DNA of 64,000 nt from Fragum whitleyi. Its lineage: Eukaryota; Mollusca; Bivalvia; Cardiida; Cardiidae. The stretch's first letter is position 1. Every line of letters begins with the position of its first letter. Under the pieces are notes generated by a model. The model ran no database searches and had not been told where the DNA came from. It saw nothing but the letters and a program-made list of their open reading frames with translations. Below are positions 11,165-21,187 of this stretch, in pieces. The position numbers and the translations under genes are program-made. The DNA is taken from the NCBI GenBank assembly GCA_948146395.1, contig OX411544.1, positions 94,351,232 through 94,415,231 of the forward strand, read 5' to 3'.

Positions 11165-11370
11165 TATGACCCGTTTGATGAAAGGGACAGACTGGTAGTG
11201 CGTAAAGTGTCGATCAAAGTCAGACTGTGAGGATTGTGCAGACTGACTAGGTTCGAAACCTTTTCGTTAGGGGTTATTGTATGATACTTAATATCCAATC
11301 TACATCCCTTTCTTAGAATTTATGTAATGCGACCGCCGGCTGACCTATAGGCATACTGAAACTTTTTTTT
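11165..11370 (+). mobile_element. MITE family I, copy 4 (3' truncated)
   Basis: Starts TATGACCCGT and carries GTCAGACTGTGAGGATTGTGC, then CTGACCTATAGGCATAC. Homology is lost in a T-run before the terminal repeat. It is tandem with copy 3, separated by TTAA. Confidence 0.7.
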
Positions 11371-11898
11371 TTTCAAAAATATTAAACATAATACAGATCT
11401 CAAAATTTTCTTGATGCAGTTTTAGGAGTTTAAGGAGATACGGGCAGATGCCCTTCGTACATTTCTTCAAGCGTCCGTGCAGTTAATTACGGGTTGAGTA
11501 TTCTCAGTCTTCCCTTCGAAACATATGTCAGAAAATGCTATGACATGTTAAGGTTTTATGATGAAAGTGGGCATAGAAATTGGGTAACTTAAATCCGTCC
11601 TTATCTTTTTTAAGATGGATATGAATATCTGAGGGAAAATCAGAACTTAACAAACCAAAAATTATTTCTATATCAACATAAATATATTTTTTGGAATATT
11701 TTGAAATAAGGATTATGAATCAGTTTCTACATTAACTATTTTTACATGTATATCAATAGTAAGGTATCGACACTTCACTGATATTTTTATGTTGTATACA
11801 ATACAATACAATACAATACAATGATATTTGTATAGCGCAAAAACTGCTAAAGAAGCATTCTGTTGCGCTGCACAAAAATTAAGAAATCATTACATTAT

Positions 11899-12127
11899 TT
11901 ACATGTCACTATAAAATTTTGAAAACAGATATGTCTTTAGTGATCATCTAAAAACCGATTCTTCTTGTATTTCTCTTAGATGGTTTGGCAGTCCATTCCA
12001 CCATTTTGGTCCTGTCAATGCAAACGACCGATCAGCAATACATGTGCGTGTTTTAGGAACACAAAGCAGAGAAGTCTTACTTGAGGATCTTAATCTGTGT
12101 CCAGTCTGTTTGATGTTAATCAAATTG
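11899..12127 (-). pseudogene. Outer LINE ORF, C-terminal fragment
   Basis: It continues the outer LINE reading frame downstream of the SINE. It reads NLINIKQTGHRLRSS, then VPKTRT, ADRSFALTGPKWWNGLP and HLREIQ. This is the conserved 'R.LRSS...vPr...dRsF...gP..WN.LP..lR' end of CR1/L2/Jockey-type reverse transcriptases. A TGA at 11944-11946 interrupts it; the frame then continues SLKTYLFSKFYSDM to a TAA at 11899-11901, which is likely the original end. The family's usual ending (sLKtyLF) supports this. It has no independent function. Confidence 0.85.
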
Positions 12128-12142
12128 ATAAGATACTTTGGA

Positions 12143-12419
12143 TTGATTGATTGAATGGAGTTTAACGCCGCTTTCAACATTATTTCGGTTATATCGCGGC
12201 GGCTGGAGCACCTAACAATGGATTCCTGGTATTTCTATCACCAGTACAACCACCACATTCGTTCCTAGCCTCCAGCCGCTATCTCACATAGGTCTACGAT
12301 TATCAACCCATTGGTGAGAGACAAATAGTCGGAAAGAATGAGTGCCGCCGTCGGGGATCGAACCCGCGAACTCTAGATTGACAGTCCGACGCGCTACCAA
12401 CTGCGCTATGACGGCGGCT
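12143..12419 (-). mobile_element. Full-length tRNA-derived SINE, 277 bp, reference copy
   Basis: On the minus strand it reads a tRNA-like head (GCCGCCGTCATAGCGCAG, box B GGTTCGATCCCCGA), a ~200-bp body and a tetranucleotide tail (CAAT)n. A perfect 15-bp target duplication ATAAGATACTTTGGA lies at 12128-12142 and 12420-12434. That is the signature of LINE-driven target-primed integration. It interrupts the outer LINE ORF. Head and body resemble the tRNA-SINEs widespread in molluscs (MetaSINE-type is possible but untested). Confidence 0.95.
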
Positions 12420-12434
12420 ATAAGATACTTTGGA

Positions 12435-12820
12435 GCTGTTCCCCGTACACATCTAAAGACTAATGTTATAACTTTGAACATAATCCTTGCTCTAACTGGG
12501 AGCCAGTGCAGATGTTGCAAAATCGGAGTTATCGGTTGATCAAATCCACATTCACTAATGACCCTAGCTGCTTGATTTTGGACTTTTTGGAGTTTGTTCA
12601 ATTGGTATTCAGGAATACACGTATATAGTCCGTTGCAGAAATCTAGCTGAGAATGGATTAAGCCATGCACTAACATTTCAGTACTTTTTCTTGTCAAATA
12701 TTTTCTGATTTTTACTAATCCTTTTATCTGATAATGAGCAATTCTACATTTGTTTTTGATATGACGATCAAAACTTAGGTCATTTTCCATAAGAACACCT
12801 AAATCTCTGACATGATCAAC
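12435..12820 (-). pseudogene. Outer LINE ORF, thumb/connection fragment
   Basis: It translates from DHVRDLGVLMENDLSF through IRKYLTRKSTEMLVHGLI, SQLDFCNGLY, KLQKVQNQAARVI and LHWLPVRARI to GTAPKYL. This is the standard post-catalytic region of CR1/L2/Jockey-type RTs ('LGV..D..L....HI', 'SrLDYCNsL', 'LQrvQNaAARl', 'LHWLPV..RI'). Its left neighbour in the frame ends at 14537 beyond the inner LINE, and its right neighbour starts at 12127 beyond the SINE. The frame is open throughout. Confidence 0.88.
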
Positions 12821-13112
12821 ATACATACATACATACATTTTAATGGAAATCAGCAATATATGTTGCCTTTGACCATTTACAAAGAAAATAATGATATGGC
12901 AAAGACACTAGAAAGAAAGAAAATAAACAAGTACAAGTGGATAGAAAATGAAAACAATACAAAAATACATACTTGGGAAAACAAACAAAAGATAGTACGC
13001 CAGACAAAACCAAATTAAGACAAATTACACAGTGGAAGTATTTCCTACAAATTACACTCTAACTCATACTCACACAAATGAGTTTAAAACGGAGGAATCG
13101 TTAGGCATTGTA

Positions 13113-13657
13113 TTAGGAGGTTATCTGTTTCAGAGCCTGCTCTCTTATCAATAAGGCATTATTTATATATTTTGCTAATCTTAACATTGTATTTCTGTTT
13201 TTGGAAGACATTAAATTATAAAATTTTTGAAACGAAGTCCATGGAAATTTACCGATGTATTGTTTACGAATGTCGTTATATAGGGGACAACATAATATAA
13301 AATGATATTCGGATTCAATGACTTTAGAGCTACAGACTTTACAAAGACGGTCGTTTCTAACAATGCCAATCTGTCTCCCGAATTCAATTTCTAACTGGTG
13401 TGAGCTTAGTCTAATGCTCGTGAGTTTTTTTCTTAGATTTTCATTTTGAATTTCATGTAGATAATTTTCATATCGAAAATCGTTTTTAAATTTACAAAAA
13501 TATTCTAATTTTGGGGTTCTATTGATGTATCCAAACCAGTCTTGAAGAAAATGATCTCTTAATCTATTCTGCAGCAAGGCGAACGTTGGCAAACTATAAG
13601 TATTGTTGTTAAGATTAGAAAGATTGGTCAAATAATTAAAACCTAGGTGGTCAATAG
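13113..13657 (-). pseudogene. Inner LINE ORF, C-terminal part with Cys/His knuckle
   Basis: It continues the inner LINE protein after a one-base frameshift: TIDHLGFNYLTNLSNLNN, then LLQNRLRDHFLQDWFG, ending EQALKQITS before a stop. A Cys-x2-Cys...His...Cys cluster (CKVCSSKVIESEYHFILCCP) near the end is a C-terminal zinc knuckle typical of several LINE clades. It was part of the same polypeptide as the RT fragment at 13666-14536. Confidence 0.82.
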
Positions 13658-13665
13658 TTTTTTTT

Positions 13666-14536
13666 CATTTTATATGCCCAGCCATTTTTAACTTTATTGT
13701 CAATTTGGTCTTTCAACATATCGAAGAGTAAAGAGTTAGGATTCTTTAAGATTTTGAGATAAAATTTAATAGATCTTTCTTTTGCAAGAATATAAAGTGG
13801 AAAACGGCCTAATTCTCCATAGATTGCATAGTTAGGCGTTTGTTGCCTAACGCTTAGTAAATGTCTACAAAATCGTAGATGTAATTTTTCAACATCTTTA
13901 AAATTGTAAATTCCCCAGACTTCAGAACCATAAAGAATAATTGGTACAATCATAGAGTAAAAAAGAGATAATTTAGTCTTTATATCGAGCTCCATTTGAT
14001 CAAAAAGAGTCATTAGATTATGATAAGCTTTAAGAGCTTGGTCATTTAATGTTTTAACACTCAGGTTCAATTTACCATTGCTATGAAAATCAACTCCTAG
14101 ATAAATGAAATGATCAACCTCTTCAATCATCTCTCCATTGATAGTCAGATTTGAATAAACTGCATTGTTATCAGACCGAAACACACAAAGTTTGGTTTTT
14201 AGAGTATTTATTTTCAGTCCCCATTCTGCAGAGTACCTACAGATATTATTGATTTGAGTTTGAAGAGATTCAGGGTTGGTTGTAAATAAAACTATATCAT
14301 CTGCAAAAAGAAGCAGGTAAATAGATAGAAGGTTAATATCATTTTCATCCAAATTTTCTCTATCAATTACATCAACAATATCATTAATAAATAGAATAAA
14401 CAATAGTGGAGACAAGGGCTCGCCTTGTTTGAGTCCAACGTTAACCTCGAAAAAATGAGAAAACTGCATTGAATTGCCAAATTTAACACAGGATTTTACA
14501 TTTTCGTAAATGGATTTTAGCATTGTAATAATTTTA
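13666..14536 (-). pseudogene. Inner LINE reverse transcriptase fragment (FADD active site)
   Basis: It starts inside the RT domain (MLKSIYENVKSCVKFGNS) and shows VGLKQGEPLSPLLFILF, the catalytic box LFADDIVLF, GLKINTLKTK, YLGVDFHSNGKL and PIILYGSEVWG. These are RT motifs 4-7 and thumb of a non-LTR retrotransposon. FADD and the GSEVWG region separate it from the outer element's clade; the exact clade cannot be fixed by eye. The frame is open until a run of eight T (eight A on the coding strand) at 13658-13665, where a one-base indel shifts into the downstream fragment. Confidence 0.87.
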
Positions 14537-14540
14537 CAAC

Positions 14541-15419
14541 ACACTTTACGGCGAGTTCACCAATATTTACACTAGAAATATTAACTTTGGATAGCTGTTG
14601 TCTTGTTCCGTACACAATTATTTCTGTTTTTGAATTGTTCATTTTTAGTTTATGACTACTCATCCATACAATTACGTCACTAAGGCACTTATTTAGAGCA
14701 ATCGAAGTTTGAGTTTCACTCTCATAGACACCAGCATCAAATCTTATTGCAAGTTTATGGTCATCAGTATATCCATATAATTCGATAGGATACTTACAGA
14801 CAACTTGACTTAATGCTGCAATATACATAGTGAAGACTACTGGTCCTGCACATGATCCCTGCGGTACACCGTATTTTAAGTTTTCACTTCTAAAAGAGCT
14901 GTTATTAACTATAACCCTCATAGATCTTTGACTTAGGTAAGACTGTACCCATTTTAAAGGAACATCCTGTAAATTGAAGTCATTCTTTAGAATTTTAAGA
15001 ACTATGGGGATATCAACTGTATCAAATGCCGCACTAAGATCTATCATAACAGCAATAGTAACCTGTTTATTGTCAATTGCATCTAGTAAATCACGATACA
15101 TTTTGATTAATGCAGTCTCAACACCATGATTTTTTCTGTATGCACTTTGATACACAGGGAGAAGGTTGTTTCTCTCCATATGCTCCGTGATCTGATTTAA
15201 TGCTGCTTTTTCCAGTATTTTTGAAAGAAAGGACAAGTTAGAAACTGGTCCATAATTGCTAATTTCAAGGCTAGCACCTTTCTTTTTCAAGAGTGGTCTT
15301 ACAACAGCGCTTTTCCATGACTTGGGGAATATTCCAGTGTCAAGAGATTGATTGATTATATCCGTAATAATTGGCAGAAACGATTGAATATGTGATTTTA
15401 GAAAAGGAGTAGATATCAC
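14541..15419 (-). pseudogene. Outer LINE reverse transcriptase, N-terminal to catalytic region
   Basis: It translates to a non-LTR RT palm: VISTPFLKSH, NQSLDTGIFPKSWKSA, LEISNYGPVSNLSFLSKILEK, YQSAYRKNHGVETAL, IDLSAAFDTVD, SYLSQR, YGVPQGSCAGPVVF and the catalytic box GYTDDHKL, then KTEIIVYG. The order and spacing match CR1/L2/Jockey-type RTs. The box is YTDD rather than YADD, and NYGPVS stands for NYRPIS; both look like decay. A TAA precedes the first LDVIS codons at the truncation point. It ends where the inner LINE inserted. Confidence 0.9.
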
Positions 15420-15433
15420 ATCCAGTTAAAATT

Positions 15434-15530
15434 AGAGAAAATGAAACTTGAAATAAAATTTCAAGAAGAGAAATAAGATAGAGAAGAAAGAGAGAGAGAA
15501 AGAGTTGAAAGATTGAACGTAGAAAGAGAA
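15434..15530 (+). pseudogene. Charged coiled-coil-like coding relic, left part
   Basis: Purine-rich DNA that in one + frame reads KLEKMKLEIKFQEEK, a stop, then DREERERERVERLNVEREQ. High-charge heptad-like text of this kind occurs in Gag-like proteins of some retroelements and in coiled-coil proteins. A matching segment resumes at 16903 after the Helentron-like insertion. The identity is uncertain and it is not intact. Confidence 0.4.
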
Positions 15531-16902
15531 CAAGAGGCCCAAGAGGGCCTGTATCGCTCAACTGACTTAAAAATCTCAAGATTTGAAAGAGAGATAGGTC
15601 ACCAGCATTCAGAAGGAATTCTGACTTTTTTTAAGTTGAAACTGACTTTTGAAGAAATGCACTTATTTAATTAGTATGTAAACTTACAAGGAAAAATATT
15701 TAGATATCACTTAAAAACAAGAGGACCAGAATGGCTCTAAACCGCTCGACTGAATTTTATTGATCCAGGGGATCTAAACCAATCAAATTTTCATGAACAA
15801 TTTTTGAAGAGTGTCATCCAAGGAACATTCTGGTACAGTCTCATTGAAATTGACCCAAAGGCTCAGGAGGAGATATCGTTCCAAGATTCCAGACTAAAAA
15901 TAAGCCCAGCCCTGCCACGCCCATATTTGGGTGTCAATCCGAATTTCTTGAACAACTTTGGAAAAGGGTCACCCAAGGAACATTCTGGTAAAGTTGATTG
16001 AAATCAGCCCAGTGGTTCAGGAGGAGATGTCGTTCAAAGATTTCGGGGTCAAAATAAGCCCCGCCCTGCCACGCCCATATTTTGGGGTCAACCCCATTTC
16101 TTGAACAACTTTGGAAGAGGGTCACCCAAGGAACATTCTGGTAGAATAACATTGAAATCCACCAAGTGAACAGTAGGAGATGTCGTTCAAAGATTTCGGG
16201 GTCAAAATAAGCCCCAACATACCACGCGCATATTTGGGGGTCAATCCAAATTTTTGAACAATTTTAGAAGAGGGTCACCACAGGAACATTCTGGTAAATT
16301 TATATTGAAATCGGCCCGATGGTTCAGGGGGAGATGTCCTTCAAAGATTTCGGAGTCAAAATAAGACCCATCCTGCCACGCCCATATTTTGGGGTCAATC
16401 CAAATTCCTTGAACAACTTTAGAAGAGGGTCGCCCAAGGAACATTCTGGTACAGTCTCATTGAAATCGGTCCAATGGTTCAGGAGGAGATGTTGTTAAAA
16501 AATGTTGGGGTCAAAATAATCATCACACTGCCAAGCCCATATTTTTGGGTCAATCAAAATTCCTTGAACAACTTTAGAAGAGGGTTGCCCAAGGAACATT
16601 CTTGTAAAGTTTCATTGAAATTAGACTAATGGTTCAGAAGGGGAAATCGTTCAAAGATTTCGGGGTCAAAATAAGTCCCGCCCTGCCACGCCCATTTTGG
16701 GGGTCAATCTAAATTTCTTGAACAACTTTAAAAGAAGGTCACCCAAGGAACATTCTGGTGAAATTTGTCGAAATCCACCTTTTGGTTTAGGAGGAGAAGA
16801 TGTTTAAAGAAAAGTTTACGCACGGACGCACGCACGCACGTACGCACGACAGATACCCCGCCATGACAATAGCTCGCTGGCCTTCGGCCAGTGGAGCTAA
16901 CA
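15531..16902 (+). mobile_element. Pearl/Helentron-like non-autonomous element, copy 1
   Basis: The 5' end AACAAGAGGCCCAAGAGGGC is followed at ~15717 by a second, related 5'-like module (AACAAGAGGACCAGAATGGC). Next come a core of ~154-bp tandem units, a (ACGC)n microsatellite (16815-16848) and a 3' hairpin CTGGCC-TTC-GGCCAG. Bivalve pearl-type elements have this order: 5' end, core repeats, microsatellite, hairpin end. There is no protein-coding capacity; ORFs in it are incidental. The reverse-oriented copy at 44030-44961 has the same architecture. Confidence 0.85.
15806..16790 (+). repeat. Core tandem array, ~154-bp period
   Basis: The landmark GGAACATTCTGG starts at 15822, 15977, 16130, 16283, 16438, 16593 (one base changed) and 16747, spacings 153-155 bp. 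Each unit also holds CCCTGCCACGCCCATATT and a TTCAAAGATTTCGGGG-like word. Units differ by scattered substitutions, so the array is not freshly homogenised. Confidence 0.92.
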
Positions 16903-17005
16903 AAGAGAAGGAAAAATGGGATTAGAGAAAGAGGAAAAGGAAGAAAGATTGCGATTAGAAAAAGAGGAAAAGGAAGAAAAAAAAAACGATTAGAAAAAGA
17001 AGATC
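16903..17005 (+). pseudogene. Charged coiled-coil-like coding relic, right part
   Basis: One + frame reads LEKEEKEERLRLEKEEKEE with stops on either side. It resembles the segment at 15434-15530 in composition and heptad pattern, and the two are separated only by the Helentron-like element. It could instead be a GAAA-rich simple repeat. Confidence 0.35.
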
Positions 17006-17007
17006 TT

Positions 17008-17082
17008 TTTTGGCTCAGTGGTAAGCGCATAGGACTTATTTCAATATTACTTGTCCGCGTGGGTTCGACACCGGCTCACGTC
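17008..17082 (+). repeat. tRNA-like sequence (SINE head or tRNA pseudogene)
   Basis: GGCTCAGTGGTAAGCGCATAGG resembles a D-arm/box A and GTGGGTTCGACACC resembles box B, at usual spacing plus a long variable region. The acceptor stem does not pair, so a functional tRNA is unlikely. Confidence 0.45.
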
Positions 17083-17458
17083 GGATATTTTTCAGCTATG
17101 CTTAGGTTGAGGACAGTTTGTTTGTAACTATATTAAATTAAGTATCGTGTGCGATTCATGGAGAACAATGACGAACTTTCGTTTAAAAGGGAAGTTTTAC
17201 TTTTCTTGTAGTGCCCTTTTTTTATCAAATATGATAATACCAACATCGAAAAGTGAGATCGCCATGATTAATTTACCTATGAAGTCAATACCTCAAAATA
17301 TTGATAAACAGAAAACAGGGGAAGTCAACAAGAAAACTGCTTACCCTGCTTTCAAAAGGAATTTTGCAAACCAATAAATGACTCAAACAAATTTGACTTT
17401 ATAAGAATTATCACGGCATTGACATATGACGTTAACAGTGACACCAACAGACAAGAGT

Positions 17459-17576
17459 CCTGCGTTCAGGATGTCAAAACGGTGCAAACAGTTTTCCAAT
17501 TATACCCCGCTTTTCACGTGCAAAGCGGGGCATACTCGGCGAGCTGTTTGTACCGTTTCGTCATCATGAACGCAGG
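17459..17576. mobile_element. MITE family H, copy 3 (full length)
   Basis: Ends CCTGCGTTCAGGATGTCAAAACGG and CCGTTTCGTCATCATGAACGCAGG, with central CCCCGCTTTTCACGTGCAAAGCGGGG. At 118 bp it is the cleanest copy for defining the family. Confidence 0.9.
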
Positions 17577-18006
17577 ACTGTATAGACAAGCAATACGCAC
17601 GAGTAATATGAAGACAATCAAACGTAATGCATTGCTAAAGATTTTACGTTGAATTGTTGCCTTTAATTTGGCAAACAATTTAGTTTTTCCTACAGAAAAA
17701 AGGACAAACAGACAGAATATACACAGTACGCTTTCGATCTATCGAAGCGGGGGCAAATCGAGAGAACCTCTCATGGGTACCAACGCTTGGCAGCAGGTGG
17801 TGGATGATACAATCAATTTAAGTCGAAAAAGGAGAATAGCTCTTACAAAAACGCTTATGGAGTTATCCCCCCAGATAGTCCGGATAGCTCGTTTGATGGT
17901 GAACACGCATGTCAAATTTCATAGATATATATCTTCAATATCAAAAGAGATATGACCAAGGTTTAAGTTTGTCAGGCCAACAAATACAACAATGACACCA
18001 ATCCAT

Positions 18007-18281
18007 AAGCGTATCTAGGACTTTGAAATTTATAGGCACTCACAAGGCGACATCTAAAGAAAATATAAGATAAAGGCGATACGATAACTGTGACAAAAGA
18101 TGAATACCATCCGTCCACTCCCTTTTTATGACTTAGGCGTTGGTGAATAATCAAAACACCATAACTACAGCTTGAATAAGCTGTAGTTTTGATGTTATGA
18201 TCATTCATCAACAAAATTTTTATCAGAGAATTATTGCTTTAATGTACTTGATTGAATTGCGTCAGGGGAGTTACGCCCTTG
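18007..18281 (+). mobile_element. MITE family J, copy 1
   Basis: ~275 bp from AAGCGTATCTAGGACTT to GTTACGCCCTTG. The ends are weakly inverted (AGGCGTATCT versus CAAGGGCGTAACT). A central hairpin has arms ACTACAGCTT/AAGCTGTAGT within a longer stem, and GTGAATAATC lies beside it. Five copies occur in the window. Confidence 0.85.
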
Positions 18282-19008
18282 CCAATTTGATGACAATACC
18301 TCGGATTGTTCTTCGAAACATCCGACCAAAAATGGTAAAATGCCGGATGAAATACAATTTATCCGACATTATGTTTAAAATAAAACACATACCGTTTGTG
18401 ACACAGTAGCATTCTAAATGCGTCAGAAATCTTCTTTTCAAAATCTGCGCAGCCATTCGTTGATGATGCAAAAGAGTTTACAGATGGCTAAAACAATTGT
18501 AACGCTCTTCGCTCTTGAAAGCGATATAACATTTCGAAAAAGTTTTGGGAAAATGTCATTTTGAAGCCAGGACAGGTCAAAATATGCCATTGCCAGATGG
18601 GTTCCTCTACACAGATGGGCCAACAGTCAAATGTTAAATTAACTATAGTAAGACCATCATCAATTATATCTTGAGGTATTTCTTCGCAAATATTCCTTTG
18701 GCAAGGTTCAGACATGTTTTATGATGTCAAGGGTCGAATTACTTATCCAATTATCTGCAAAGTCTACCTCATCGGGCGGTTAATTGAATTAATTAATTTT
18801 AAATGAAGTTCGGCCTTTCAAAGGCAGTGAGAAAATTAACTTTCTTAGGACCAGTTAATACAAAATTTACATCCTAGATACTTTGATCTTCAAGCGTCTG
18901 TCCGAGCAATACTGTAAATATATAAAAAACTTTCATCAAAGTAACTAGGTCACCGGATTTATTGGTATATCTCGTGCTCAAAAGGTCCATCTGGAAGTTA
19001 CCTTGGTT
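18282..19008. other. Unassigned stretch
   Basis: Only short overlapping ORFs on both strands without domain signals or clear splice context. Nothing assignable. Confidence 0.45.
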
Positions 19009-19172
19009 TAAGGTAGTGGATCCATAATAGTTCCGCAACATTTCGGAACCCATGGTCTTTCACGATGATAACCGAGGTGTCCTAATGTTATCATTAGGAA
19101 ACCTCGGTTAACTATATCTAAGTTCGTGGCTTCCGAAACATTGCAAAACCATTAAGGTTCCACTTCCTTGAA
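19009..19172. mobile_element. MITE family K, copy 1
   Basis: Family K is a near-complete palindrome with ends TTAAGGTAGTGGACCC and internal AGTTCCGCAACATTTCGGAA plus ACCGAGG...CCTCGGT around the tip. This copy has both arms with moderate decay at the right end. Confidence 0.82.
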
Positions 19173-19323
19173 CAATTTTAATTAACATTGTTCTTACAAC
19201 ATAGATTAAATCCATCTCGAATCTGCTTTTTGGAAATGAACCAGCGTTCGCACCGCACGTGTAGGCCAAGAAAAGAACCAAGATCGAGCCCGGGACCTTT
19301 AAATAAAAAAACGACATTCTACC

Positions 19324-19593
19324 CAAGGGCGTAATTCCCATTACGCAATTTACGCAAGTGCGTAAAGGAAATAATCCTCCTAATGAAAAATATCGTTAAT
19401 GAATTATCATAACATCGAAACTACTGCTTATTTAAGCTGTAGTTACGATGTTTTGATTATTCACCAGCGCTCAAATCATAAAAGGTAGCGGACGGAGGGC
19501 ATTCATCTTTGTCACAGTTCTCATATCGCCTCCTATACATTATTGGATTTTCGCCTTTTGAGCTCGTATAAATTTCTAAGTCCTAGATACGCA
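19324..19593 (-). mobile_element. MITE family J, copy 2
   Basis: Reads CAAGGGCGTAATTCCC at left and CTAGATACGC at right. The central AGCTGTAGTTACGATGTTTT hairpin and the ATCTTTGTCACAG segment are shared with copies 1 and 3. Confidence 0.85.
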
Positions 19594-20435
19594 TATGTTA
19601 CCTCTTGACCACGCTCACTACAAGGGGTTATATGAAAGTTATGTTAAAGGTAGAAGTTTCTTCAGATAATTTGAAACCGGCCAGTCGAAAATGACGGCCT
19701 TGAAAAGAAAGATCAAGACCTTTTAACGGTACTAGCGACCTCCTTCTAAGCAAAGCACACTACTTGATGCTACCTGTACTTAATCAAAAGGTAACATTGT
19801 CTGCTATAATTTAAAATATTTGACATGATTGAGCATGACCTCTATCTAAATAATTACACGCTTTATTGATTCCAACTTTATATAATCGTTAGTTTTCGTA
19901 TTATCTCGGGAGTCTATCATGATGATTTATATGTTTATTTTGCGCGACCGTAGGTAGAGGGTTCTTCTAGATATAACTGTAAGCTCGACGGATTGCAGAA
20001 CATAAGATCCGTGGTTCGGGCCTCGATAATCCTTTTTCTTTTTTTTTTTTTTTTTTTTTCAAAAATGACAATATATATCTTACCTATGACTTGTTTCAAT
20101 TTCTTTCTATTTTTTTTTTTTTTTTTTTTTTTTTTTTCATTTTTGATTATTATTTTTTTTCCAACTAAAATGTTTCTTCATATTTCTCTCATACAATAAC
20201 ACACAAGATCTTTTGTATGCTTTCAAATTCAGAATCCGTTCTCTCAAATATATCAAAAAAGGTTCTACAAGCTGCTTTTAAAAAATTGTAGTCTGATTTA
20301 CACTCTTCGATTTGCTCGTTCAAATTTCGACAAACTAGTAAATTGAAGATAATTTCTTTGACAAAGTATAAAGTAAAGGTTTCTTATAATATATAATTAA
20401 TATAGCGTCAGAAAAGACAAGAAAGTCACGCGCGT
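19594..20435. other. Unassigned stretch with T-runs and a weak tRNA-like word
   Basis: No gene seen. Two long T-rich runs occur (about 20036-20060 and 20110-20137). A possible box-B-like GTGGTTCGGGCCTC near 20012 is too weak to call. Confidence 0.4.
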
Positions 20436-20583
20436 TTTTTTTTTTTTTTTTTTTTTTTTTTTTGTAATATGTTAAAAGCAAAAAAGAAAAAAAAACACAT
20501 AATTTTGGCTTTGTGCAGATTTGAACCACCGAAAGTATACTTCGTCTGACTGTGACCTACACCGCTCGACCACGAAACCGTTA
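20436..20583 (-). repeat. tRNA-like sequence followed by A-tail (minus strand)
   Basis: On the minus strand GGTTTCGTGGTCGAGCGGTG resembles the D-arm of a type II (Leu/Ser-like) tRNA, and GGTGGTTCAAATC resembles the T-arm. About 70 bases later comes an A-run (the T-run at 20436-20463). The A-tail suggests retroposition; the unpaired acceptor stem argues against a working tRNA. Confidence 0.5.
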
Positions 20584-21187
20584 GTTACTGTAGGTATAAT
20601 TTTTTATGATCATATTAAAACATAGTCCTCCGGGTTAAGACGAAGCTTTCCGTAACCACCGATATTCCTCGATGGTAAATGTATTCATCGGTTAATTTAT
20701 TCATTGCATAAAGGTCAAATCATGTCAATAATTTCAGGTTATAAATGCAGTTTACATAGACTTTCGGCGAAACAAACGCGTTTGTTGGGGGCATATTTTT
20801 TACGAATCTCGTGCATTGTCTGTCACTGTGGTGAATGCAAACTAAAATCGTTTGTCATTTGCGTTTCAAAGTTTGTTTGTTTAGTTACCATTAAATGAAT
20901 CAGAATTTTAAACACAAAAAAGTATCTCAATTACAATTGAGCGTCTTCAAATGAATGACGGTGTTTTTAGCATAGTGCAACTGGGGATGCATTTTAAGAT
21001 CCATACTTTTCACAAGAATATTTTGTAGCAAGTTCTTTTACTCTCTGATTTTTTTTTTGTTTGTTTGTTCGTTTGTTTTTTAACTTTTCTTTTAATTTTG
21101 ATGAAAACAACAATACTGTTTAAAATAATAATGATTATAATAATAATTATTATTATATTAATAATTTTAATGATTATAATAATAATC

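Larger units (their letters stand above)
12821..14536 (-). mobile_element. Inner non-LTR retrotransposon, 5' truncated, nested in outer LINE
   Basis: This 1,716-bp minus-strand insertion has the tetranucleotide tail (TATG)n at 12821-12838. It is flanked by CAAC on both sides (12817-12820 and 14537-14540), a short target duplication. Excising it with one CAAC restores the outer frame as ...AVKCVDHVRDLGV. It is 5' truncated within the RT domain, as is usual after incomplete target-primed reverse transcription. The ~290 bp of 12821-13112 are its 3' UTR. Confidence 0.92.
11796..15424 (-). mobile_element. Outer non-LTR retrotransposon (CR1/L2/Jockey-like), 5' truncated, interrupted twice
   Basis: On the minus strand the element begins within its reverse-transcriptase ORF and is truncated near 15424. 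It continues through the RT thumb and C-terminal region to a 3' UTR with GCGCTATACAAATATC and a pentanucleotide tail (ATTGT)n at 11796-11822. A second LINE (12821-14536) and a SINE (12143-12419) are inserted. Removing both rejoins one reading frame. It is dead, with at least one stop codon and an altered catalytic box. Confidence 0.88.

Noticed and set aside
12342..12418. tRNA-like sequence as a functional tRNA gene
   Set aside because: It is the head of a SINE with a body, tail and 15-bp target duplication.
15806..16790. CRISPR-like array
   Set aside because: Repeats are contiguous 154-bp units without spacers, in eukaryotic DNA.
19993..20199. Phe-rich short frame
   Set aside because: Generated by two T-homopolymers.
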